In this document: positions 25,914 to 34,546 of the stretch, piece after piece
Layout: every line of letters begins with the position of its first letter
Numbering within the stretch: position 1 is the first letter of the stretch
Assembly (NCBI RefSeq): GCF_018598585.1
Contig: NZ_JAHESD010000029.1
Coordinates: 1 to 61,471, forward strand
Source: Chryseosolibacter indicum
Lineage (GTDB): Bacteria > Bacteroidota > Bacteroidia > Cytophagales > Cyclobacteriaceae
DNA: 61,471 nucleotides
Reading direction: 5' to 3'
The notes under the pieces: model-generated
Told to the model about the DNA's origin: nothing
Databases searched by the model: none
What the model saw: only the letters and a program-made list of their open reading frames with translations
Made by a program: the position numbers and the translations under genes

Positions 25914-25938
25914 AATATTTATTGATTTTTGCGCTAAA

Positions 25939-25965
25939 GACGAATGACCTGGAAAGAACGTGACA
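25939..25965 (-). promoter_or_regulatory. ECF41-type promoter
   Basis: On the minus strand TGTCACG (25965-25959) is followed by 16 bases and CGTC (25942-25939). The published ECF41 motif, as I remember it, is TGTCACA-N16-CGTC; only the seventh base of the -35 differs and the spacing is exact. It sits between the sigma gene's stop (25973) and the target's ATG (25913), giving a leader of about 17-20 bases. Confidence 0.85.
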
Positions 25966-25972
25966 AAAATTG

Positions 25973-26806
25973 CTAATCTTTTTTCAAATTGATCATCTTA
26001 TCTGGATTGCGTATATAAAAGATGTTTTCAAACTGTTGCTCGTAAAGCGAGAATATTTGTATTGCAACCAAGTCCCCTTCGTGGTAGTAAAAAAGAGCAG
26101 GTTGGTTGTTTAGCCAACGTAATTCGGTAAAAGCCTTATTAAAGGCTTTTTTATATAATCCAACAAGCAAACTCCTCACCGCCTTTACACCTCGTATCGG
26201 ATTTATAAATGCAGTTGCTTTTCCTCCCCCATCCGATACTACCGTAATCTCTGTTGCAAGCAGTTGTTCAAGTTCTTTCATATCACCATTCTGCAATGCT
26301 GACATATATCGTTGAATGGATGTGAGTTGTTGCTTGGCGTTTCTTGGAACGGAAGAGGTTTTAAGTTCACTTCGTGCACGACTCAAAATCTTTCGTGAGT
26401 TCTCAACGCTGATGCCGAGTACTTCTGCGATTTCTTCGTGGTCGTAGTCGAAAGCTTCTTTCAGGATAAATACAGCGCGCTGCTTGGTATCAAGCTTCTC
26501 AAGTAAAACCATGAGTGAATACGAAAGCACTTCTTTTCTGAAAACACTTGTCTCCGGGTCATCTGTAGCAACTGGCTCCGGAAGCCATTGCCCAGGGTAG
26601 TGACTACGCTCGCGTTGTTGTTTCCGTTTTTGGTCAATGGCTTTATTTATCACCATGCGAATAAGATACAACCTTTCATCGCGCACCTCTTCATGATTCA
26701 TCTGCATCATTTTGAGCAGTGCATCCTGTACAACATCTTTAGATTCTTCGTAAGAACCAAGAATATTGTAAGCGTACAAAATAAGAGAGGAACGTAGATC
26801 TTCCAT
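25973..26806 (-). CDS. ECF41-family RNA polymerase sigma factor with SnoaL-like C-terminal domain
   Basis: 277 residues. Sigma region 2 is at about 5-65 (YAYNILGSYEESKDVVQDALLK, then LYLIRMVINKAID) and region 4 at about 100-150 (LDTKQRAVFILKEAFDYDHEEIAEVLGISVENSRKILSRAR). A SnoaL-like domain of about 110 residues follows. The three ECF41 signatures are visible: WLPEP near 73-77, DGGGKA near 191-196 and NPDKM (usually NPDKL) near 267-271. In ECF41 the extension controls activity in place of an anti-sigma factor, and none is encoded here. The next gene is the expected target. The N-terminus is slightly shorter than usual. Confidence 0.92.
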   Translation of the reverse strand: MEDLRSSLILYAYNILGSYEESKDVVQDALLKMMQMNHEEVRDERLYLIRMVINKAIDQKRKQQRERSHYPGQWLPEPVATDDPETSVFRKEVLSYSLMVLLEKLDTKQRAVFILKEAFDYDHEEIAEVLGISVENSRKILSRARSELKTSSVPRNAKQQLTSIQRYMSALQNGDMKELEQLLATEITVVSDGGGKATAFINPIRGVKAVRSLLVGLYKKAFNKAFTELRWLNNQPALFYYHEGDLVAIQIFSLYEQQFENIFYIRNPDKMINLKKD

Positions 26807-26948
26807 ATAAGATATTAAGCTTACTACGGCAGCAAAGATATTCTACAGCCCCAGATAATAACAGAGCATTACAATTTTATTATACATGCGCTGTTAAGAT
26901 TGTTAACTGCTGTGCAATATATTGCGATTGCTTTATTTATAAACGGTT

Positions 26949-27413
26949 ATGAAAAAGTTGTTAACTGCCAAAACAAGAAGAGAATTCTTTATCTCTAATA
27001 TTATAGGGCTAATTGTAGTAATAGCGCTGATAATATGGTTTACTATTCTTTCCATTAACAATACTGGCATTCAACTCGCGTCACCATTTCTATGGTCCGC
27101 GTTTCTGTTGATGTTGTTTATTCCCTTTGCTTTGATAACCATATTCTCAGCAATGAAGTCGGTAATTGTTACTGAAAAAGGTATTATTATCTCTTACGTA
27201 TTTAAGAAGCATAAAAACGAATTTAGTTTTTCTGAAGTAAAAGAATTCATCGCTGATAAAAAGAATAGAAAAGAAGGAGTTGAATCATCTTCACCTCGTG
27301 ATTCTTTCAGGTTACACCTAGCAGACGGTAGAACTTTTGAATTTACGCGAAGCCAACTCGACAATTATAATAAGCTCAAATCAACCATCTATAAAGCCGT
27401 ATCAAGAAAGTGA
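26949..27413 (+). CDS. Two-helix membrane protein with a PH-like cytosolic domain
   Basis: 154 residues: transmembrane helices at about 14-34 and 46-68, then about 85 residues that look like a bacterial pleckstrin-homology (PH) domain (VIVTEKGIIISYVFKKHKNEFSFSEVKEF, then DSFRLHLADGRTFEFTRSQLDNYNKL). Function unknown. The gene at 49001 has the same plan. Divergent from the ECF41 gene. Confidence 0.65.
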   Translation: MKKLLTAKTRREFFISNIIGLIVVIALIIWFTILSINNTGIQLASPFLWSAFLLMLFIPFALITIFSAMKSVIVTEKGIIISYVFKKHKNEFSFSEVKEFIADKKNRKEGVESSSPRDSFRLHLADGRTFEFTRSQLDNYNKLKSTIYKAVSRK

Positions 27414-27525
27414 GCCATATACCCGGCAGCATAGATAACCACAGCATCCTTCAAATATTTAAAAAAATTATATTCTAAATAGGGGTAAACGCAAAGTGGC
27501 TTGTCATAAGCAAAAACAAATACAA

Positions 27526-28632
27526 ATGATTATGACTACCGCTTTTAAAACTAAGCTACTCTATAGAATATACATTGTAATTATTCTATGCATCTGTTCA
27601 ATTTATTCCTTTTCACAGGAGAAAGAACGTGGTGTTAATATTGGACTTTTCTATCCTGTGAGTGTTCAGGGTATGAGCTCAACGCAATATACCAACGTAT
27701 TCTCTATACACGCTTTTGCTGGATTATCCAAAGCCGAAAAAGGTTTTACAGCATCGGGCTTTGCAAATATTATAAGAGAAGATGCCTCTGGCTTTCAAAC
27801 CGCAGGCTTCTTAAATAAAATTGGAGGCAACGCTACCGGTTTTCAGTCCGCTGGATTTCTAAATATTATTGGCGGCAGCGCCGAAGGCTTTAAAGCTGCA
27901 GGCTTCCTTAATCTTTATCACAACGCTGATGGGTTTCAGGCCGCAGGTTTTAGCAACATCTCCGATGGAAACATAAGAGGTGCACAAATGTCTGGGTTCT
28001 TAAATCTCGCTAAACGAATGACTGGTTTCCAGGGCGCGGGATTTATGAATAAGGCGCACGATGTTAAAGGAACGCAACTTGCTGGTTTTATTAATATCGC
28101 TAAAAATGTAAGAGGATCACAAATTGCATTTATAAACATTGCTGATAGCAGTGAACATCCCATAGGTATTATTAACATTGTTAAGAATGGAGAAAAATAC
28201 ATTGGGGTAACTACTGATGAGATCTCTAATACTACATTGGCTTTCCGCTCCGGAAGCAAGACATTATATGGAATCATTGGTGTTGGTTATAATTTTGAAT
28301 ACGATGAAGACGCACTCGTATTGCAATATGGTATTGGTGCTAATCTGCTCAATTATCAGAATTTTCAACTTAAGACAGAAGCTACCACTACCATTCTTGA
28401 GAATTTTAAAAGAGGAGATTTCATGAAGGTTTCTTTAAACGTTATGCCCTCTATAAAACTTGGCAATAGGGTACAAATATTTGCAGGACCTTCATTAAAC
28501 TACGCAAACACAAATACCAATGAAGGTCGCAAACTTATTGATCACTACTTCTGGCATGATGCAAACAATAGCAAGAATCGCGATCATAAAATGTACATTG
28601 GGTATTCAGGAGGCGTTCATTTCGCGTTATAG
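27526..28632 (+). CDS. Exported protein with nine 16-residue GFQxAGFxN repeats and a C-terminal barrel-like part
   Basis: About 368 residues; ATGs at 27526 and 27532 are both possible starts, and an earlier in-frame GTG at 27496 is less likely. A signal peptide (YRIYIVIILCICSIYSFSQ) is followed by nine to ten tandem repeats of about 15-16 residues of the form G-(F/T/A)-Q-x-(A/S)-GF-x-N-(I/L/K) (nucleotides about 27742-28160), for example GFQTAGFLNKIGGNAT and GFQSAGFLNIIGGSAE. They should fold as a stacked beta solenoid. The last 150 residues look like outer-membrane strands (YGIIGVGYNFEYDEDALVLQYGIGANL). Similar repeats occur in LA_2272-type surface proteins. Function unknown; a surface display role is inferred. 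Confidence 0.7.
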   Translation: MIMTTAFKTKLLYRIYIVIILCICSIYSFSQEKERGVNIGLFYPVSVQGMSSTQYTNVFSIHAFAGLSKAEKGFTASGFANIIREDASGFQTAGFLNKIGGNATGFQSAGFLNIIGGSAEGFKAAGFLNLYHNADGFQAAGFSNISDGNIRGAQMSGFLNLAKRMTGFQGAGFMNKAHDVKGTQLAGFINIAKNVRGSQIAFINIADSSEHPIGIINIVKNGEKYIGVTTDEISNTTLAFRSGSKTLYGIIGVGYNFEYDEDALVLQYGIGANLLNYQNFQLKTEATTTILENFKRGDFMKVSLNVMPSIKLGNRVQIFAGPSLNYANTNTNEGRKLIDHYFWHDANNSKNRDHKMYIGYSGGVHFAL

Positions 28633-28818
28633 AAGTTAACTTCTACCTTGCTTTATCCGACTACCAAAAGGAACTTACATGCAGTACGTTCCTCTTTGAC
28701 TTTAAATTTAACTAGTCACAATGATCTATTTTTCAACTCAGTATGTAATAGTCTTAGTACTGCTGACATACGGTTGACATCTTTGTTTCTGAACTTCGAT
28801 TATTCTTAAACATATGGT

Positions 28819-29442
28819 ATGGATAAACTCGATTTAACCAAGAAGTTCAAAAGCTATTATCACGCAAAAACAAAACCGGAAATTGTTGAAATCGAACCAG
28901 CACAATTCCTTTCCATCAAAGGAAAGGGAGATCCTTCTGAAGCAGAATTCATCTCAAAAATACAAGCACTTTACGCCACTGCTTATACAATAAAGTTTAT
29001 ATATAAATCAAAAGGAAAAGATTTCGTCGTGCCTAAGTTGGAAGGTCTCTGGCGGTTTGATGAATCATTATCCAACAACACTACTATATCCGAAACTCCC
29101 AAAGCAATACCAAGAAGCGAATGGCAATACCAACTGTTAATCAGAATGCCTGATTATGTGAACAATCGAACCATTATAAATGCCGCACTACAGGTAGTTG
29201 AAAAGAAGAAAATAGAAGAAGCCGAAAATGTGCATCTCCTTAATTTACACGAAGGAAAATGTATTCAAATACTGCATGTCGGACCTTTCCATAGAGAGCC
29301 GGAAACACTTCAGCTTATCCAGGATTTCTCTAACAAACACCAGCTCTTAAAAAATGGATTGCATCATGAAATCTATTTAAGCGATTTCAGAAAAACACCA
29401 CCTGATAAACTTAAAACCATATTAAGAGAACCCGTAAGATGA
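28819..29442 (+). CDS. GyrI-like small-molecule-binding protein
   Basis: 207 residues, soluble, no DNA-binding domain. It matches the GyrI-like (AraC effector-binding) family in its two-part layout: EIVEIEPAQFLSIKGKGDPSEAEF (about 21-44), then KLEGLWRFDE with paired strands, and IQILHVGPFHREPETLQLIQDF (about 156-177) in the second half, where the conserved glutamate of the ligand pocket is expected. Stand-alone proteins of this fold bind or degrade hydrophobic compounds; specificity is unknown. Terminator at 29627. Confidence 0.85.
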   Translation: MDKLDLTKKFKSYYHAKTKPEIVEIEPAQFLSIKGKGDPSEAEFISKIQALYATAYTIKFIYKSKGKDFVVPKLEGLWRFDESLSNNTTISETPKAIPRSEWQYQLLIRMPDYVNNRTIINAALQVVEKKKIEEAENVHLLNLHEGKCIQILHVGPFHREPETLQLIQDFSNKHQLLKNGLHHEIYLSDFRKTPPDKLKTILREPVR

Positions 29443-29626
29443 CATCTACTTGATTGCAGCTTTAACCTACAAATACGAATTGATAAAGGTAGACACTGCG
29501 GGAGGGAAGATCAGAACGCCAAGAACGGCAATTAAAGTGTATTAGGCCTACACTCTGAGTTATTCATCAAATCTCTGTTTTTTCTAAGACATCCCTCTTC
29601 AGCCAAACATTATTGTTTTAAACAGG

Positions 29627-29660
29627 AAGGCTTTGTGTTGCACAAAGCCTTTATTTTATT
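29627..29660 (+). terminator. Rho-independent terminator
   Basis: AAGGCTTTGTG (29627-29637) and CACAAAGCCTT (29641-29651) form a perfect 11-bp stem with a TTG loop, followed by TATTTTATT. Confidence 0.9.
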
Positions 29661-30314
29661 GTCCTCCTACCCAAGATTCTCTGAATCTATCGCGTCACGA
29701 GAAATTAGCTGCGAGATAGTCTGAGCGACAGAAAATAATGATACTCCTTCTGCTGTCTATACGTTTAAACATTATTTATTTTATAGAATTGCCGCTAAAA
29801 CCAACCTCTTGAACATCTCAGATCGCACTGATGTATTTTTGATGAACTCTCTGATGTAGTATTGATGTAGTCCATAAAACCTCCTTTTATTGACATTTCA
29901 ATCGTTTGATAAGATCTTTCCTGTGTTTAAACCACCCTGGCAAACTAAATATTTTACCATTATTTATGAATCCAATATTTACCATTTCTCTGGGGTACTT
30001 ACCAAGCTTTCCTACGCTAAATTTTTGTTATCACGCCATCAAAATTCTCTCTGGGAACACCGCATAGGGCAAGGATATACTGACGACGAAGCTACGACGG
30101 AGGAAGGACAAAGCTAGAGTCAGGCTGCCCACCAGGATCGGAAAAATTGCCAGTTACACTGTTCAGACTCAGTCAATCTTTACTGGCTAAGCAGCTATAT
30201 AATAATCATTGAACTATAGTCTCTGAGCAATCAGCTACTCGAAATAGAGAGGATGTATCGGCTCAGAACAGGTTTCGCATAGCACTAGAAACACTTAAAC
30301 CAACTTCAATAAAT
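29661..30314. other. Intergenic region of about 650 bases upstream of the GH64 gene
   Basis: No convincing gene. It has a purine-rich word cluster (GACGACGAAGCTACGACGGAGG with overlapping GAAGGACAAAGC, 30083-30114) that resembles in reverse complement a segment at about 4553-4590. A short open frame at 29890-30117 shows no protein-like composition. Confidence 0.5.
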
Positions 30315-32513
30315 ATGAAAACTAAATTTACGTACTATCGGGCTTTTTTAAGGAGCCAGAAAATTACAATGGTTCTCGCGTTGGCTCTTACAACTATCGT
30401 TGCATGGAGCCAACCTGTTGTACCATTCACACTTTATAATAATTCAGCTTATACCGATGCAAACATATATGTAGCTGTTGTAGGTAAACAAAACGGTAAC
30501 CATGTGTGGATTGATACGCGCACCGGTGCCGTTAAACCTATGCAAAGTTCTGATAACACAGTACAGGGCCCGATCTACAATGGTGATGGTGGCCCTGGAT
30601 TAAACGGAAGGTACGCAAATTGCTTCGCGCGATTAAGTGAAATACCTAACAAAGTAATTAACTTCCCTGGCATTACGGGTTGCAGAGTTCTGATCTCCTT
30701 TAATTCACAACTCTATCTCTATTTCTTTAGTACAACACAAGGTTATGCCGCACCTAACCTTGCTAACCCTAACGATCCCAATCAAGGTATACGGTTTGAA
30801 GTCATTGAGCTATCCAACGCTGATAACGGACTGTGGGCAAACACAACGCGTGTAGATTCTTACCAATATCCAATGGGGTTGGAAGTATGGGGCAACGGCG
30901 GATTCTATAAAAAAGTAGGTGAATTTAAAACACATGCTCAAATACTCTCCCAATGGCAATCATCTGCACCGGCAGCATTTGCAGGATGTTATGATGCTGC
31001 TAAAGGAATCATTCACTTCCCTTCCAAAACTCCGGCCTTCCAGCCTGGTGGTGCACAAGGCAACTACTTCACATCGTATATCGATCAAATATGGTCGAAG
31101 TACTCTACCGGAGACCTCATCTTTAACTCTGGCGATGCCGGCACATGGAGAGGACGTGTATCAGGTTCAGTTTTTGCGTTTACAAGAACGTCTGATGGAC
31201 AGGTAGCAAGAATAAACCGTAAGCCTACTTCAGTTGAAGCGATGGAAGGAAGTGGTGCACTCGCAGAAGGTGGTGAATGGGACAAAGTTGTTCAATCACA
31301 AATTTGTGCTGCCATCAACCGCCATGCTATTGATCTTAACCTACCGGTCGGCGCCACTCAGGATTTTGCTACAGCCTCAAAATACTACGTTAACAATCCT
31401 TACAATTGGTACTGTAAATTCTGGCATCAGCCCGATGTTAGCCTCGATGGCTTAACTTATGCTTTTGCTTATGACGATGTGTTCGATAAATCATCTACCA
31501 TCAATGCTTCATCTCCTCTCAGGGCTACAATTACCATTGGCGGATTTGTTGGTCTTAGCAGTAATCCAACCGGTGTAACCACTACTTATAAAGACTGTAA
31601 TTACACCGGTTCAGCAGTAGCACTCCCGGTAGGCGATTATAACCTCGCTGCATTAAACTCAAGGGGAATTTTAAATAACGACATCTCTTCTCTTCGTGTA
31701 ACACCAGGTTACAAAGTAACGCTTTACGATAACGACAACTTTACTGGTACCTCGCTGGTGATTACAAGTGACAATTCTTGTTTAGTTGGCCCAGGTTGGA
31801 ATGATAGAGCTACCTCAATAAGAGTAGCACAAAACACATCTTCATTTTCTACAAGAATGGAAGCAGAGAATTGGATATCCATGTCTGGTGTTCAAACTGA
31901 AACAACGCAAGATCCATCAGGAGGTAATCTTAATGTAGGATGGATTGAAGCTGGCGATTGGATGGCCTATGATGTAAACATTCCGACTGCAGGTACATAC
32001 ACCGTAACTTACAGGGTGGCTAGTCCAAACGCAAACACAAACTTACGACTCGAAAAAGATGCTGGTGCAACACAACTCGGTTCTGTCACAATTCCTAACA
32101 CAGGATCATGGCAAACATGGGCTAATGTTTCTCATAATGTAACATTACCGGCAGGCGCTTATTCAATTGGTATTGCTACATCAAGTGGTGGCTTTAACAT
32201 TAATTATTTTACGATCTCTAATGGTGCAAATATCGCTGCTCTTTCTGCACGTGGCGCAGCTGTAGAGGTTAATCCTGAAACACAGGAGCGTTTATTTGCA
32301 TTGTCACCAAATCCGGTTAAAGACCAACTCTTTATCAAGGACTATGAGCAAATAAAACAAATAAGAATCTTCGACATACAAGGCAAAGAGGTAATTGTGA
32401 TAGAAAGACCAGGAAGTACAATCTCAGTTCAATCACTAAAGCCAGGTATACACATCGTCCAAATTGAAAGATTGAATAAATCCATCAGTAAAGAAAAAAT
32501 TGTAAAGGAATAG
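30315..32513 (+). CDS. Secreted GH64 beta-1,3-glucanase with crystallin, CBM6 and T9SS domains
   Basis: 732 residues with a signal peptide ending near VAWSQ (residue 34). Residues about 35-410 match glycoside hydrolase family 64 (laminaripentaose-producing beta-1,3-glucanase): FTLYNNSAYTDANIYVAVVG, GPGLNGRYANCFARLSEIP, and the final GLTYAFAYDDVFDKSSTI. Residues about 420-510 form a beta/gamma-crystallin-like module (TTYKDCNYTGSAVALPVGDYN, then VTLYDNDNFTG). Residues about 513-636 form a CBM6 carbohydrate-binding module (MEAENW, GWIEAGDWMAYDV). The last 75 residues are a type A T9SS sorting domain (FALSPNPVKDQLFI). The protein should be exported through T9SS and attack beta-1,3-glucan such as fungal wall or laminarin. 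Confidence 0.9.
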   Translation: MKTKFTYYRAFLRSQKITMVLALALTTIVAWSQPVVPFTLYNNSAYTDANIYVAVVGKQNGNHVWIDTRTGAVKPMQSSDNTVQGPIYNGDGGPGLNGRYANCFARLSEIPNKVINFPGITGCRVLISFNSQLYLYFFSTTQGYAAPNLANPNDPNQGIRFEVIELSNADNGLWANTTRVDSYQYPMGLEVWGNGGFYKKVGEFKTHAQILSQWQSSAPAAFAGCYDAAKGIIHFPSKTPAFQPGGAQGNYFTSYIDQIWSKYSTGDLIFNSGDAGTWRGRVSGSVFAFTRTSDGQVARINRKPTSVEAMEGSGALAEGGEWDKVVQSQICAAINRHAIDLNLPVGATQDFATASKYYVNNPYNWYCKFWHQPDVSLDGLTYAFAYDDVFDKSSTINASSPLRATITIGGFVGLSSNPTGVTTTYKDCNYTGSAVALPVGDYNLAALNSRGILNNDISSLRVTPGYKVTLYDNDNFTGTSLVITSDNSCLVGPGWNDRATSIRVAQNTSSFSTRMEAENWISMSGVQTETTQDPSGGNLNVGWIEAGDWMAYDVNIPTAGTYTVTYRVASPNANTNLRLEKDAGATQLGSVTIPNTGSWQTWANVSHNVTLPAGAYSIGIATSSGGFNINYFTISNGANIAALSARGAAVEVNPETQERLFALSPNPVKDQLFIKDYEQIKQIRIFDIQGKEVIVIERPGSTISVQSLKPGIHIVQIERLNKSISKEKIVKE

Positions 32514-32535
32514 TCAATAACCTTTTCAAATTATA

Positions 32536-32573
32536 AAGAGGGCAGCGAAGCAATTCGTTGCCTCTTATTTTTT
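32536..32573 (+). terminator. Rho-independent terminator
   Basis: Imperfect stem around 32539-32564 (GAGG-GCA-GCGAA with TTCG-TTGC-CTC) followed by TTATTTTTT at 32565-32573. It ends the GH64 transcript. Confidence 0.7.
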
Positions 32574-32737
32574 AATGAAGTTATGGGAATGATTCTACTG
32601 TAGGTTAGGAAGAGCCAATAGTTAACCGATCATCACTTAAATAAATCTTCCCTGATAATATCGCTATTTAGTCCTGGCAATTCATTTGAACTTATCTGCT
32701 TTCCTTTTATTTTCAACACATCAACCCAAATGTTCAA

Positions 32738-33991
32738 ATGAAAAACATATATGTAATTCTGGCTTTACTATGTCTTGTGGCATGTAATTCTGCTGAGAAA
32801 AAGAACAATACCGAAGACGACTCCCTGTTAGTTACGCAAAAGGTTAAGGACCGTATAGACTCGACATTGAAGAGTCATGTAGATTCAGGATATGTTGCGG
32901 GAATTTCAGCATTAATATTTGAAAAAGATAAAGAGGTATATTTTAATGCCTTTGGTTTTGCTGATCGCGAGGCTAAGAAAGCAATGGACCGAAATACAAT
33001 TGTAAGGATCTATTCTATGACAAAGCCTGTAACGGGTACTGCACTGATGCAGTTATACGAACAAGGTGCGTTTCAACTAGATGATCCTTTATCTAAATAC
33101 CTTCCCGAATTTACCGACATGAAGGTATGTACTGGGGTAGACAAGGCAGGAAAACTAAAATTAGAACCTGCGAAGCGTGGCATTACCATCAGAGACATCA
33201 CGAGACATACAGCAGGGTTTGCCAGCCAGCAAGATTCCTTGTTGGGTAAGATGGTTCAGGAAGCTGATGTAATGAACAAAGAGAATACACTAGATGCGAT
33301 GACAAAAAAATTAGCCAAGCTTCCCTTGGCCTTTCACCCTGGAGAACAATGGGCTTATGGTATTTCTGTTGATGTTCAGGCACGTCTTGTAGAAAAACTA
33401 TCAGGGAAACCGTTTGATCAGTATGTCAGAGAGAACATACTTGATCCTTTGAAAATGACCCGAACACGTTATGTGCCTACTAATAAAGACAAAGAAGCAC
33501 TTGCGGCCATGTATCGACTGGTTGCTAAAGATACGCTTCAAAGAATTCCAGATGAAGAAGCAAATGCCTTTAATGGTAAGGAATGGCCTTTAAAGCCAGG
33601 TGGCTACGGCTTAACTTCAAGTGTTGACGATTACATGCGGTTTGCCCAAATGCTCGTACATGAAGGTAGTTTTGATGGAACAACCATTCTAAAACCAGAA
33701 ACAGTTAAACTGATGGCCACAAACCATCTTGCAGATAGCATTACAAAAAGGATGTGGCTTCCATCCAAGGGCCAGGTAGGCTTTGGTATCGACTTTGCCG
33801 TTCGCCTTCGTGAACCTGCTTCAGAAAAAGAAAACAAAGGCGCTATAGGAGAATTTTTTTGGGATGGCGCTGCCAGCACATTATTTTGGGTGGATCCTGT
33901 AAACGAGCTTACTGCCGTGCTATTTGTACAGGTATTACCTTTCGATAATACATTGCATAAGAAGTTTAGAGATGCAGTGTACGCCAAGTAG
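32738..33991 (+). CDS. Beta-lactamase-fold serine hydrolase lipoprotein
   Basis: 417 residues. The signal sequence ends in VAC (Cys16), a lipobox, so it should be a lipoprotein. The rest is a class C beta-lactamase/esterase-type domain: nucleophile motif SMTK (about residues 93-96), the WAYGIS segment carrying the second-motif tyrosine near 206-210, and the late WDGAASTLFWVDP (about 377-389) in place of a KTG box, as in EstB-type esterases. It is probably an esterase or D-aminopeptidase rather than a resistance enzyme. Single gene with a terminator. Confidence 0.87.
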   Translation: MKNIYVILALLCLVACNSAEKKNNTEDDSLLVTQKVKDRIDSTLKSHVDSGYVAGISALIFEKDKEVYFNAFGFADREAKKAMDRNTIVRIYSMTKPVTGTALMQLYEQGAFQLDDPLSKYLPEFTDMKVCTGVDKAGKLKLEPAKRGITIRDITRHTAGFASQQDSLLGKMVQEADVMNKENTLDAMTKKLAKLPLAFHPGEQWAYGISVDVQARLVEKLSGKPFDQYVRENILDPLKMTRTRYVPTNKDKEALAAMYRLVAKDTLQRIPDEEANAFNGKEWPLKPGGYGLTSSVDDYMRFAQMLVHEGSFDGTTILKPETVKLMATNHLADSITKRMWLPSKGQVGFGIDFAVRLREPASEKENKGAIGEFFWDGAASTLFWVDPVNELTAVLFVQVLPFDNTLHKKFRDAVYAK

Positions 33992-34038
33992 GCGTTTCTA
34001 AGGCTTCCTATTGCCCTGTAAAGAACATTATTGCTGAG

Positions 34039-34072
34039 GCTCCGGGTGTTATATCTACCCGGAGCTTTTTTC
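34039..34072 (+). terminator. Rho-independent terminator
   Basis: GCTCCGGGT (34039-34047) and ACCCGGAGC (34057-34065) form a perfect 9-bp stem with a 9-base loop, followed by TTTTTTC. Confidence 0.92.
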
Positions 34073-34525
34073 TTAATTTCAATAAGCGGACACACCAAAA
34101 AATATTGGTTTTACCAAAAGGTCTTTTTTGATACACAAACCCTGATCAAAAATTAAAATCCTCTATTCTCCCCTATGCATTCCGGTCTGCTACCCAACTA
34201 CCATCCATCTGACATCAGTATTGGTTCTGTGATAATTCACTGTAAATTCACTGTTCCTTCATTAAAAAGGCCTTTTTATCAAAGTTGATACAAGGATCGC
34301 AGAAGAACGACAGAAGGATGAAGGTAGGCAGATGAAAGGGAGAAGGAAGGCGGAAGGTAGCGACAACGATAGGCGGCATTTCGAAATGGTACCCCGGTAT
34401 TGTAGGGGAAATTCCGTTTTCAAACTGGATGTTGCAAACACGAAATAATCTCATTTGATGCGTTTTTAAATCACCTTGATAGATTGTTAAACAAAAATCA
34501 AACGCTTTTCTAAATTTGCAGGCTA
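34073..34525. other. Intergenic region of about 450 bases with a purine-rich tract
   Basis: 34291-34376 is strongly purine-biased on the plus strand, with repeated GAAGG / GAAGGA / GGAAGG words. No coding frame of good character. It may be a degenerate dispersed element or an unrecognised leader region. Confidence 0.45.
34484..34518 (+). promoter_or_regulatory. Candidate promoter of the DUF3127 gene
   Basis: TAAATTTG (34511-34518) matches TAnnTTTG; a TTG lies 24 bases upstream (34484-34486), slightly far. Transcription starting a few bases later would make the ATG at 34526 almost leaderless, which favours the ATG at 34547. Confidence 0.4.
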
Positions 34526-34546
34526 ATGGAACAGAAACGTAAAGAA

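Noticed and set aside
27742-28160. Regularly spaced repeats taken for a CRISPR-like array
   Set aside because: The repeat is at protein level in frame, with synonymous differences in DNA; it is a coding repeat.
29890-30117. 75-residue open frame before the GH64 gene
   Set aside because: No domain, odd composition, overlaps the purine-rich word cluster and has no supporting promoter or ribosome site.
32738-33991. Beta-lactamase resistance gene
   Set aside because: Esterase-type third motif and lipoprotein anchor favour an EstB/aminopeptidase-like role; no resistance context.
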